5,825 bases of DNA. Source: Thermoplasmata archaeon (GTDB lineage: Archaea; Thermoplasmatota; Thermoplasmata; Sysuiplasmatales; Sysuiplasmataceae). The translations under genes and the position numbers were made by a program. Under the pieces are notes generated by a model that was not told the origin of the DNA, made no database searches, and was given only the letters and a program-made list of their open reading frames with translations. Shown here in pieces: positions 1-5,825 of the stretch (its first letter is position 1; each line of letters begins with the position of its first letter). The stretch is taken from contig JAKAPY010000114.1 of NCBI GenBank assembly GCA_021811925.1, positions 1 to 5,825 on the forward strand, in the 5' to 3' direction.

Positions 1-552
1 GTGATATCAAGGATCGACAAGGCAAGGGCAAACAAACTCATGCCCCTTGCCAACGCCAGAGGCGAATTCAGGGTGGTGGAAAGATCCTCAATGCTTTTTT
101 TCACTCCTGAAGGCTGGTCTCCTCCGGGCGGGAGAGCAGACGGCAGGGTCGCGATTGTTACCGCTGGCTCCTCAGATATGGCTGTTGCGGGTGAAACAAT
201 TGCCCTCCTCGATATGCTTGGATACTCGCACGGCGACTATTTCGATTGTGGAATCGCCGGAATGCACAGGACGGTGAAGGCGGCCTCAGAGGTCTTGGCA
301 GGCAAGTACACCTTAGCCATAGTGTTCGCCGGAATGGAGGGCGCACTCGCGTCCGTGTTCGCTTCCCTTGTCCCGATACCAGTAATTGGCGTTCCCACAT
401 CAACCGGGTATGGTTTCGGCGGTGGCGGAATCGCCGCCCTGAACTCAATGCTTCAGAGCTGCATCCCAGGCCTGGTTACAGTTAATATTGACAACGGTGT
501 AGGTGCAGCTGCGGCTGCGATATCGATATTGCGGGCTGCACGGAAACGGTGA
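1..552 (+). CDS. larB: LarB, pyridinium-3,5-biscarboxylic acid mononucleotide synthase (5'-truncated by window edge)
   Basis: LarB carries out the first step of nickel-pincer nucleotide cofactor synthesis: it carboxylates the pyridinium ring of nicotinic acid adenine dinucleotide and releases AMP, in the cytoplasm. The 183 visible codons contain the PurE-like domain: TAGSSDMAVAGE (about residues 54-65), the AGMEGAL motif (110-116) and LQSC followed by TVNIDNG (151-166). Cys154 matches the cysteine that forms the covalent pyridine intermediate in Lactiplantibacillus LarB (Cys221), and Glu113 then falls on its Glu180. Both give an offset of 67, so about 65-70 N-terminal residues are missing. 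The GTG at position 1 is therefore probably an internal valine codon, not the start. The stop is TGA at 550-552. The acetyltransferase gene follows within 42 bp, probably in the same transcript. No larC or larE is visible here. PurE itself is a less likely alternative, because the GMEGAL and SC...NIDNG motifs are LarB-specific. Confidence 0.9.
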   Translation: MISRIDKARANKLMPLANARGEFRVVERSSMLFFTPEGWSPPGGRADGRVAIVTAGSSDMAVAGETIALLDMLGYSHGDYFDCGIAGMHRTVKAASEVLAGKYTLAIVFAGMEGALASVFASLVPIPVIGVPTSTGYGFGGGGIAALNSMLQSCIPGLVTVNIDNGVGAAAAAISILRAARKR

Positions 553-556
553 TTGC

Positions 557-598
557 ATGAACAAAGCACATACATCGTCCATGGCGGCAATTTCATGA
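557..598 (+). other. Possible 13-codon leader ORF coupled to the acetyltransferase start
   Basis: ATG at 557 opens a short frame, MNKAHTSSMAAIS, ending with TGA at 596-598. A GGTGA sequence (548-552, the last bases of larB) lies 4 nt upstream and could act as a Shine-Dalgarno site. The TGA overlaps the ATG at 595 in an ATGA junction, the usual geometry for translational coupling. This may be coincidence: the peptide resembles nothing I recognise, and ORFs this short are common by chance. Confidence 0.2.
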
Positions 599-1575
599 GG
601 TTGTTCAGCAGGCGGCTTAATCTGACCGTACGTCAGATGGCTCATGAGGACATAGATGAAGTAAGGGAAATAGGCAGGAAGGCATGGTCAGACCTCTACA
701 GCAGGGAGTTCCAGCAGAATTTGGAAGTACCGAAGAGGACAAGGAAGAACATAATCTTCTACATGGACAAGGAACCTGAGGGTTGCATGGTTGCCGAGTC
801 CAACGGGAAAATTGTGGGCGACGTATTCTGCCACATATGGGGAAAGGTGGGATGGTTTGGCCCCGTCGAGGTCCTCCCAACTCATCAGAATTCGGGCATT
901 GGCAAGAGTCTTATATCGAGCGCAAGGGAATTCCTGGAACACAGAGGATGCACCGTCACAGGGCTTGAAACAATGCCAGAGACGGTAAAGAACATGTCCC
1001 TCTATTCAAACATGGGCAGTTTTCCAGACAGGATCACATACCTGCTCGAGAAGGGTCTGGTGGAAAGATGGAGAAACACTGTCGGCACGCCTCAGGGCCT
1101 TCAGGTTGTGAGGTACAGGGATATGCCCGAGACGGATGCCCTTTCTTCCGTGAGGAGGCTGTCATCCACGGTAATGCCCGGACTTGACTATTCTGACGAA
1201 GTCCGTTTTTCAATGAAGCATGATACGGGGGATGTGCTCTTCCTCAAGAAGGATGGGGATATAATTGGCTTTTCGCTCGTGTATACTTACAGCACATCGG
1301 AGGGATCTAACAATTCGTCAATACGACTCATGGCAGTCGCACCCGAGCATTCCAACAGGGTCGAGGGAGAGTATCTGGTGAGAATGAGCGAAGAGGCCGC
1401 TCTTGAGGCGGGCAGGGACAGGATGCACGTCCGGTTCTATACAGGGAACTACGGCGCTTTCGGCCTGCTGAAGAGTTGCGGTTATACCCTAAAAGGCACA
1501 AACGTAAGGATGCTGTTCAGCGGAAGAATTCCTGAAGACGGAAGGGTCTATCACCTGAGTTCCTGGGCAGGATAA
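595..1575 (+). CDS. Tandem GNAT-family N-acetyltransferase, substrate unknown
   Basis: Predicted cytoplasmic acetyl-CoA-dependent acyltransferase of 326 residues, about twice the length of a single GNAT domain. Domain 1 (about residues 10-155) has the acetyl-CoA pyrophosphate loop QNSGIG (98-103), preceded by the strand VEVLP and followed by the helix KSLISSAREFLEHRG. It ends with a motif-B-like segment, NMSLYSNMGS. Domain 2 (about 165-312) keeps the strand IRLMAVAPE and a motif-B segment, NYGAFGLLKSCGY (285-297). Where the Q-x-x-G-x-G loop should be it reads HSNRVEGEY, so this half probably does not bind acetyl-CoA and may be structural or substrate-binding. I chose ATG 595 because the GNAT fold begins about ten residues later. 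TTG 553, directly after the larB stop, would add 14 residues with no domain match and is the alternative start. No TATA box is evident between larB and this gene, so an operon with larB is likely. The substrate (small molecule or protein N-terminus) cannot be told from sequence. Confidence 0.8.
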   Translation: MRLFSRRLNLTVRQMAHEDIDEVREIGRKAWSDLYSREFQQNLEVPKRTRKNIIFYMDKEPEGCMVAESNGKIVGDVFCHIWGKVGWFGPVEVLPTHQNSGIGKSLISSAREFLEHRGCTVTGLETMPETVKNMSLYSNMGSFPDRITYLLEKGLVERWRNTVGTPQGLQVVRYRDMPETDALSSVRRLSSTVMPGLDYSDEVRFSMKHDTGDVLFLKKDGDIIGFSLVYTYSTSEGSNNSSIRLMAVAPEHSNRVEGEYLVRMSEEAALEAGRDRMHVRFYTGNYGAFGLLKSCGYTLKGTNVRMLFSGRIPEDGRVYHLSSWAG

Positions 1576-1587
1576 ATCCGGACTCCC

Positions 1588-1606
1588 GGCAATTGCCTAT
1601 TTATAC
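1588..1606 (+). promoter_or_regulatory. nreA promoter: palindrome plus TATA box, leaderless start
   Basis: The 55-bp spacer between the acetyltransferase and nreA contains TATTTATAC (1598-1606), a good archaeal TATA box. Its centre is about 28 bp upstream of the nreA ATG at 1631. Archaeal transcription starts about 25-27 bp downstream of the TATA centre, so the mRNA should begin within a few bases of the ATG (leaderless), which fits the lack of a Shine-Dalgarno site. Directly upstream, where the TFB recognition element lies, is a perfect 10-bp palindrome, GGCAATTGCC (1588-1597), which could be an operator. The TATA call is fairly firm; the operator is speculative. Confidence 0.6.
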
Positions 1607-1630
1607 AGTAAAGCAGGAATTGGGCATGTA

Positions 1631-2923
1631 ATGAGAGAACTCCCTGTTCTTTCCACACACGAGTCAGGGGACATATTCGCCGGCCCTGACACTCCATATG
1701 CCGTATCCATATGCGTCAGATGCAGGGGAACCAAGTTCCTGTGCGGAAAGCCAGCCTGTCCGATTCTTGTAAGGTATTTCGCCGATCAGAAGGTGAAAGT
1801 GCTCACCGAAAAGAGTGAAATGGACGGCCTCTCGCCTCCCGGCGTCTTCATCGGCAGATACGGGTATCCGAAGGTCGACATCGGCCCTTTCATAAGCCCC
1901 GTGACCGAAAATGTGGATATCATGGATACCCCGGAGCTTTGGATTGGAAAGAGTCTCGATGAAATCACTCAGATGAGATTTTCACTCGTCAGGGGAAAGC
2001 ACAGCGTACGTGTAGACAACAGGTCTGGAGACAGGGTGTACGGGATAGTCCAGGAGATTGCAATGTCCAGCAGCACTCCTGAGGTGGAAGTGAAGTTCTC
2101 CAGGCCACCCGTGGCTTCCATTGGACTTAGCGACAGCGTCCAGCCCTTCGGACGATCAGGGACGATTGAAAGGGTCAGGGCCGATACGGGCAGATTCAAC
2201 ACGAGGATAGAGAAGGCATACAATGACAGCGACTTGAAAGCCTCGGAAGCAGTCGTCAACCTGTACAGGTCAAATGTCCTTGTCTCATCGATTCAGAGGG
2301 CGTTCAGCGCCGGCGTGCTCGGGTTGAACAAGAACAGGAAGATGGTTCCCACAAGATGGAGCATAACGGCTGTTGACGACATGCTCGGCAAGGCGCTCCT
2401 CTCCAGAAACAAGTACAACCCCGTCCTTGAGGAAATCAGGATTTACACAATAACCTCCCTGGACAACAGGTGGGTGGTAATGATGCTGCCCACTTCATGG
2501 CGTTATGAGCTTGTGGAAGCGTGGTACCCAAACACGACATGGAATCCCATGGGGAAGCAGATTTCGATATTCTCATCATATGAGTTCTTTGAGGGAAGGA
2601 AGCAGTATGCGGAGATAGGTGGCTGCTATTATTCCGCCAGGCTTGCGGTCAACGAGCTTTTCGAGAGGGAAAAACTCCAGGCGGGCGTTGTAATCCTCAG
2701 GGAGTCTCACCCCGGGTACATAATGCCAATTGGTGTCTGGAACGTGAGGGAGCACGTCAGGAAGGCGCTTACTACCCAGCCGTACAAGTTTGAAACACTT
2801 GATTCGGCCCTTTCATTTGCCCAGCAGATACTTGACATTCCGATGAAAAGGTGGATAGCCAACAGCGGAGTGCTGAAGAACTACATTCAGCAGACGACGC
2901 TGGACTCTTTTGCAGCCGCATGA
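1631..2923 (+). CDS. nreA: NreA, archaeal Nre-family DNA repair protein with PCNA-interacting C-terminus
   Basis: Nre proteins are archaeal DNA repair factors. In Haloferax, NreA helps repair mitomycin-C-type damage in the UvrABC pathway and binds the sliding clamp PCNA. This 430-residue protein is full length for the family. The N-terminal Nre domain (about 1-290) starts with a four-cysteine cluster, Cys28, Cys31, Cys38 and Cys43, likely a zinc site. It also holds the family signatures SPPGVFIGRYGYPKVDIGP (68-86) and RKMVPTRWSITAVDD (236-250). The Nre C-terminal domain (about 310-415) includes EIGGCYYSARLAVNE (328-342) and ESHPGYIMPIGVWNVRE (358-374). The extreme C-terminus carries a PIP box, Gln421-x-x-Leu424-x-x-Phe427, three residues from the end. 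It lacks the second aromatic residue of the canonical motif, which archaeal PIP boxes tolerate. The ATG at 1631 fits the TATA box for a leaderless mRNA, and the ATG at 1626 is followed at once by TAA. It has its own promoter, and its neighbours are not repair genes. Confidence 0.95.
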   Translation: MRELPVLSTHESGDIFAGPDTPYAVSICVRCRGTKFLCGKPACPILVRYFADQKVKVLTEKSEMDGLSPPGVFIGRYGYPKVDIGPFISPVTENVDIMDTPELWIGKSLDEITQMRFSLVRGKHSVRVDNRSGDRVYGIVQEIAMSSSTPEVEVKFSRPPVASIGLSDSVQPFGRSGTIERVRADTGRFNTRIEKAYNDSDLKASEAVVNLYRSNVLVSSIQRAFSAGVLGLNKNRKMVPTRWSITAVDDMLGKALLSRNKYNPVLEEIRIYTITSLDNRWVVMMLPTSWRYELVEAWYPNTTWNPMGKQISIFSSYEFFEGRKQYAEIGGCYYSARLAVNELFEREKLQAGVVILRESHPGYIMPIGVWNVREHVRKALTTQPYKFETLDSALSFAQQILDIPMKRWIANSGVLKNYIQQTTLDSFAAA

Positions 2924-2935
2924 ACAGGGCATAGA

Positions 2936-2961
2936 CTTAAGAGATGTTCGAGTCATACGAA
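2936..2961 (+). promoter_or_regulatory. Putative thermosome promoter region with inverted repeat
   Basis: The 54-bp spacer between nreA and the thermosome start contains CTTAAGAG (2936-2943), a moderate TATA-like element about 40 bp upstream of ATG 2978. It would predict a start site near 2965 and a short leader. Just downstream, TTCG (2947-2950) and CGAA (2958-2961) form an imperfect inverted repeat around a 7-bp centre. It sits between the TATA element and the predicted start site, where archaeal repressors can act. Thermosome genes are usually heat-inducible, so an operator is plausible, but the arms are only 4 bp and the TATA match is weak. Read-through from nreA is also possible, since no T-rich terminator separates the genes. 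Confidence 0.35.
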
Positions 2962-2977
2962 GTTATTAGTGACATAT

Positions 2978-4636
2978 ATGATGGCCGGTCAGCCTATTAT
3001 CATACTCAAGGAAGGAACCGAGAGAGAGTCGGGTAAATCTGCAAGGCAGAACAACATTGCTGCGGCAATTGCGATAGCAGACGCAGTAAGGAGCACGCTC
3101 GGGCCGAAGGGAATGGACAAGATGCTTGTCGATTCACTTGGTGAAGTTGTCGTTACAAACGACGGTGCAACGATTCTGAAGGAGCTGGAGGTGGAACATC
3201 CTGCCGCAAAGATGCTCGTCGAGGTCGCCAAGACGCAGGACAACGAGGTAGGGGATGGCACCACTACTGCTGTCATACTCGCAGGCGAGCTTCTGAAGAG
3301 GGCTGGAGAACTGGCAGACAAGAATGTTCATCCGACCGTCATCACGCTTGGTTACAAGATAGCCGAGGACAAGGCCTTCAAGCTACTTGACGAGTTCGCG
3401 ATAAGCGTTAAGCCGGATGACGTTCAGATGCTGAAGAATGTCGCTGCAACTGCAATAAGCGGCAAGAATGTTGGAGGCGGCAATGAATACCTTTCAGAGC
3501 TTGCAGTCAAGTCGGTAAGGATGGTGGCTGAGAAGGTGGACGATTCCTACAGGGTAGACACCGACAACATCAAGATAGAAAAGAAGCACGGCGGATCAGT
3601 TTCTGAATCAGAGATCATCTCGGGATTCGTCATAGACAAGGAACGGGTGCATCCACGCATGCCTTCTGTCGTCAAGGAGGCAAGAATAGCGCTAATCACA
3701 CAGGCCCTTGAGATCAAGAAGACAGAGGTGTCATCCTCGATTCAAATCAAGGACCCTTCGCAGATACAGAAGTTCCTTGACCAGGAGGACGAGACGCTGA
3801 AGGAGATGGCCGACCAGATTACTTCGGCCGGGGCGAATGTCGTCATATGCGAGAAGGGTATATCCGATTCCGTCCAGCATTATCTCGCAAGGGCCGGGAT
3901 ATACGCCGTCCAGAGGGCAAAAAAGTCCGACATGGAAAAACTTGCGCGGGCAACAGGCGGAAAGCTCATAGCAAATACAAGGGACCTCGGCAAGTCGGAC
4001 CTTGGTTATGCGAAGGAAGTGGAGCAGCGCAAGATTTCCACCGAGGAAATGACATTCATAACTGGTTGCAAGAACCCGAAGTCGGTCACAGTCCTCCTCC
4101 GCGGGGGAACTGAGCATGTGGTCGAAGAGCTTGAAGCGGCCTTCACCGATGCAATGAGGGTGGTTGCGGTCGCCGTTGAAGACGGCAAGGTGGTCGCAGG
4201 CGGCGGCTCGGTTGAGACTTACATAAGCATGCATCTGAGGGACTTTTCATCGAGCGTGGGTGGAAGGGAACAGCTTGCGGTGGATGCGTTTGCAGTTGCC
4301 CTGGAGTACATACCAAGGACATTGGCTGAAAATGCGGGCCTCGACCCCGTGGATCTGCTCCTGGAACTCAAGTCCAGGCATTCAAAGGGAAAGGGTGTCT
4401 GCTATGACGGCATATCCGTCGAGGACGGAAAAATCAAGGACATGCTGAAACTTAAGGTGATTGAGCCTGTTAGGGTGAAGAGACAGGCCATATCATCCGC
4501 GGCCGAAGTTGCAAACATGATACTCCGTATTGATGATGTGATTGCATCCAGGAAAGGCGGGGCGGGTCCAGCGGGTGCACCGCCGGGAGCCGGTGGCATG
4601 GGTGGCATGGGCGGAATGCCGCCGGGCATGATGTAA
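2978..4636 (+). CDS. thsA: Thermosome subunit (group II chaperonin, alpha-type)
   Basis: Subunit of the archaeal double-ring chaperonin, which folds proteins in the cytoplasm by ATP-driven closure of a built-in lid. The 552 residues are full length. The equatorial domain shows TLGPKGMDKMLVD (40-52), NDGATILKE (61-69) and the ATP-binding GDGTTT (92-97, Asp93). Asp391 in FTDAMRVV matches the catalytic aspartate of group II chaperonins (GroEL Asp398), and VAGGGSVE (406-413) follows. The apical domain (about 215-365) has the helical lid protrusion at roughly 247-280 (EIKKTEVSSSIQIKDPSQIQ). The tail is Gly/Met-rich, as in other thermosomes. I chose ATG 2978 because thermosome alpha subunits of Thermoplasma begin with MM followed by a GQ motif. 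ATG 2981 is nearly equivalent; GTG 2969 would add three residues. No Shine-Dalgarno site is seen, so the start is probably read from a short leader. Thermosomes often mix alpha and beta subunits; a second subunit gene would lie elsewhere. The alpha label rests on remembered similarity. Confidence 0.97.
   Translation: MMAGQPIIILKEGTERESGKSARQNNIAAAIAIADAVRSTLGPKGMDKMLVDSLGEVVVTNDGATILKELEVEHPAAKMLVEVAKTQDNEVGDGTTTAVILAGELLKRAGELADKNVHPTVITLGYKIAEDKAFKLLDEFAISVKPDDVQMLKNVAATAISGKNVGGGNEYLSELAVKSVRMVAEKVDDSYRVDTDNIKIEKKHGGSVSESEIISGFVIDKERVHPRMPSVVKEARIALITQALEIKKTEVSSSIQIKDPSQIQKFLDQEDETLKEMADQITSAGANVVICEKGISDSVQHYLARAGIYAVQRAKKSDMEKLARATGGKLIANTRDLGKSDLGYAKEVEQRKISTEEMTFITGCKNPKSVTVLLRGGTEHVVEELEAAFTDAMRVVAVAVEDGKVVAGGGSVETYISMHLRDFSSSVGGREQLAVDAFAVALEYIPRTLAENAGLDPVDLLLELKSRHSKGKGVCYDGISVEDGKIKDMLKLKVIEPVRVKRQAISSAAEVANMILRIDDVIASRKGGAGPAGAPPGAGGMGGMGGMPPGMM
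4592..4618 (+). repeat. Three 9-bp Gly-Gly-Met codon repeats in the thermosome tail
   Basis: Three in-frame 9-bp units (GGTGGCATG, GGTGGCATG, GGCGGAATG) encode GGM GGM GGM, followed by PPGMM at the C-terminus. Flexible GGM tails project into the chaperonin cavity in many group I and group II chaperonins. The first two units are identical at DNA level, so unit number could vary between strains by slippage. Confidence 0.85.
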
Positions 4637-4666
4637 GTTCCTCCCCTGCGCCACCCGGATGAGGCA

Positions 4667-5825
4667 CTACCTGGACTTCGCTTTCCCTGCTTTGATCGCT
4701 CTGGAAAGCTCCATTGCCGCCAGTATGAGTCCCATGTGGCTGAATGCCTGTGGGAAATTGCCGAGGAAGTCGCCCGAATCCGGGTCTATTTCCTCGGAAA
4801 ACAGGCCAAGATGGTTGGAAAAAGAGAGAGCGTGCTCGAGCATGCCTGTCGCTTCCGCGATATTTCCTGCCCTTGCGGTGGATGCAATGTACCAGAAGGT
4901 GCATATTATGAATGCACCCTCCTCTCCCGAGAGGCCATCGTTTCCCCTGTATCTGAACACAAAGCCGTTTCGAACAAGTTGTTTTCTTACGGCCTTAAGC
5001 GTTGAGGAAAATCTCCTGTCCCTCGGATCGATGAAACCACGGAGAGGCATGAGCAAGACGCTTGCATCCAAGTAACCACCCTCCAGGCCGCTCAGGAATG
5101 ATCCCATCTTACTGTCATAGGCGCTCTTCAGGACTTCCTCCTTCACCAACCTGGCTGCCTCACGGTACCTCTTCATCCTGCCCTTGTAACCAACCCATCC
5201 TGCCATTTCGGCAGCTCTTGAAAAGGCGACCCAGGACATGACTGCGGAGTGTGTATGCCTTTGCTCTCCGTTTCTCATCTCCCAAATGCCCATGTCCTTG
5301 CTCTTCCAGTTCTCCTCGAGGTACATTGCGGTCGAGTCGACGACTCTCCACATCATGTCAGGAAGCTTCTCCGGGGGCCTGAAGGTGGAGTATATTGCAT
5401 CAACAACAGATCCGTATATGTCGAGCTGCAGCTGGTCGGTGGCGCCATTGCCCTGCCTCACGGGCCTGGAATTCATGTATCCTGACAGGTTTGCCAGTAT
5501 CTGCTCATCCGGAACGAGATCTCCCTCCACGCTGTACATAACACGCATTGCCTTTGGATTCGATGCGTGTCCACGCAGAAGGTGAATCAGCCACATGAAG
5601 TACTTCATTTCCTCTTCTTCGTGACCCAGCGCATTGAATGAAAGCAGGGCATATGTCGAGTCCCTGATCCATGAGAATCTGTAGTCCCAGTTTCTTTCGT
5701 GGCCGATTGACTCCGGCAGGCTCGTTGTTGCAGCGGCGCATATTGCCCCCGAGGGGCTGTAGCTGAGCAACTTCAGAACGAGTGCGGACCTAAGCACTTC
5801 CTCTTTCCAGGGGCCCTCATAGGAA
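4667..5825 (-). CDS. Glycoside hydrolase family 15 (glucoamylase- or trehalase-type), N-terminus beyond window
   Basis: GH15 enzymes release beta-glucose from alpha-glucans or, in several archaeal and actinobacterial members, split trehalose. The frame is open to the right edge: residues SYEGPWKEE precede the GTG at 5797, and the following RSAL and SPSGAICAAATTSLPE match the GH15 core, so that GTG is an internal codon. Family members are about 600-650 residues, so roughly 220-260 N-terminal residues, including the beta-sandwich domain, are missing. Visible (alpha/alpha)6-barrel motifs, numbered from 5797, are NWDYRFSWIRDSTYAL (36-51), RPVRQGNGATDQLQLDIYG (111-129) and IWEMRNGEQRHTHSAVMSW (171-189). 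LFSEEIDPDSGDFLGNFPQ (332-350) then leads into AFSHMGL. By alignment with fungal glucoamylase, Glu173 is the predicted general acid and Glu335 the general base; both are present. The stop is TAG at 4667-4669. The gene converges on the thermosome gene. No signal peptide can be judged, because the start is absent. Trehalase activity is plausible, since Thermoplasma GH15 proteins have been shown to be trehalases. Confidence 0.9.
   Translation of the reverse strand, partial: SYEGPWKEEVLRSALVLKLLSYSPSGAICAAATTSLPESIGHERNWDYRFSWIRDSTYALLSFNALGHEEEEMKYFMWLIHLLRGHASNPKAMRVMYSVEGDLVPDEQILANLSGYMNSRPVRQGNGATDQLQLDIYGSVVDAIYSTFRPPEKLPDMMWRVVDSTAMYLEENWKSKDMGIWEMRNGEQRHTHSAVMSWVAFSRAAEMAGWVGYKGRMKRYREAARLVKEEVLKSAYDSKMGSFLSGLEGGYLDASVLLMPLRGFIDPRDRRFSSTLKAVRKQLVRNGFVFRYRGNDGLSGEEGAFIICTFWYIASTARAGNIAEATGMLEHALSFSNHLGLFSEEIDPDSGDFLGNFPQAFSHMGLILAAMELSRAIKAGKAKSR

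Noticed and set aside
1..3. GTG at position 1 as the true start of larB
   Set aside because: Catalytic-residue spacing shows about 67 residues missing compared with characterised LarB, so this is more likely an internal valine codon at the window edge.
1576..1630. tRNA or other structured RNA in the spacer
   Set aside because: At 55 bp it is too short for a tRNA, and the only inverted repeat is the 10-bp palindrome with no loop.
2989..3321. 110-codon minus-strand frame opposite the thermosome N-terminus
   Set aside because: It is very Ser-rich and antisense to the highly conserved TLGPKGMDK and GDGTTT region, so the open frame is a codon-usage by-product.
3731..4234. 167-codon open frame on the minus strand inside the thermosome gene
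   Set aside because: It lies entirely antisense to an unambiguous, full-length chaperonin gene, and its composition (scattered Cys and His, no motif) is that of a shadow frame.
4470..4904. 144-codon minus-strand frame spanning the thermosome/GH15 junction
   Set aside because: It overlaps the conserved C-terminal motifs of both real genes in another frame, has no recognisable domain, and is rich in Arg, Pro and His as expected of an out-of-frame read.
4659..5075. 138-codon plus-strand frame downstream of the thermosome
   Set aside because: It is antisense to the GH15 catalytic region (LFSEE and GNFPQ motifs), so a shadow frame.
5795..5797. GTG at 5797 (minus strand) as the start of the GH15 gene
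   Set aside because: The frame stays open to the window edge, and the residues upstream of it (YEGPW) match the conserved GH15 core, so the gene begins outside the window.

Overview
The window looks like an ordinary stretch of an archaeal chromosome. The evidence is a group II chaperonin (thermosome) subunit, an Nre-family DNA repair protein (a family essentially restricted to archaea), heavy use of AGG and ATA codons, a TATA-box promoter placed for a leaderless mRNA, and no strong Shine-Dalgarno sites. The thermosome N-terminus and the archaeal GH15 glycosidase are reminiscent of Thermoplasmata (Thermoplasma and relatives). Base composition looks like roughly half G+C by eye, which is higher than in Thermoplasma itself. 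The assignment to Thermoplasmata is an inference from remembered family sequences, not from a search.

Layout. Positions 1-552 (+) hold the C-terminal three quarters of LarB, an enzyme of nickel-pincer nucleotide cofactor synthesis; its beginning lies left of the window. A tandem GNAT-type acetyltransferase of unknown substrate follows directly (595-1575, +) and is probably co-transcribed. A 55-bp spacer then carries a good TATA box with a perfect 10-bp palindrome just upstream, and drives nreA (1631-2923, +). NreA has an N-terminal four-cysteine cluster and a C-terminal PCNA-binding peptide. A second short spacer (2924-2977) with a weaker TATA-like element and an imperfect inverted repeat precedes the thermosome subunit gene (2978-4636, +), which is complete and has the typical Gly-Gly-Met tail. 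On the opposite strand, converging on the thermosome gene with only 30 bp between the stops, is the C-terminal part of a GH15 glucoamylase/trehalase-type glycosidase (4667-5825, -), whose N-terminus lies beyond the right edge.

The genes do not form one obvious pathway. They cover cofactor synthesis (larB), unassigned acyl transfer (GNAT), DNA repair (nreA), protein folding (thermosome) and alpha-glucan or trehalose hydrolysis (GH15). Coding density is very high, and no RNA genes, mobile elements, CRISPR arrays or gaps over 60 bp are visible. I see no convincing new multi-gene system. The points worth a second look are the regulatory-looking palindromes in the two spacers, the start region of the acetyltransferase gene, its degenerate second domain, and the substrate of the GH15 enzyme.
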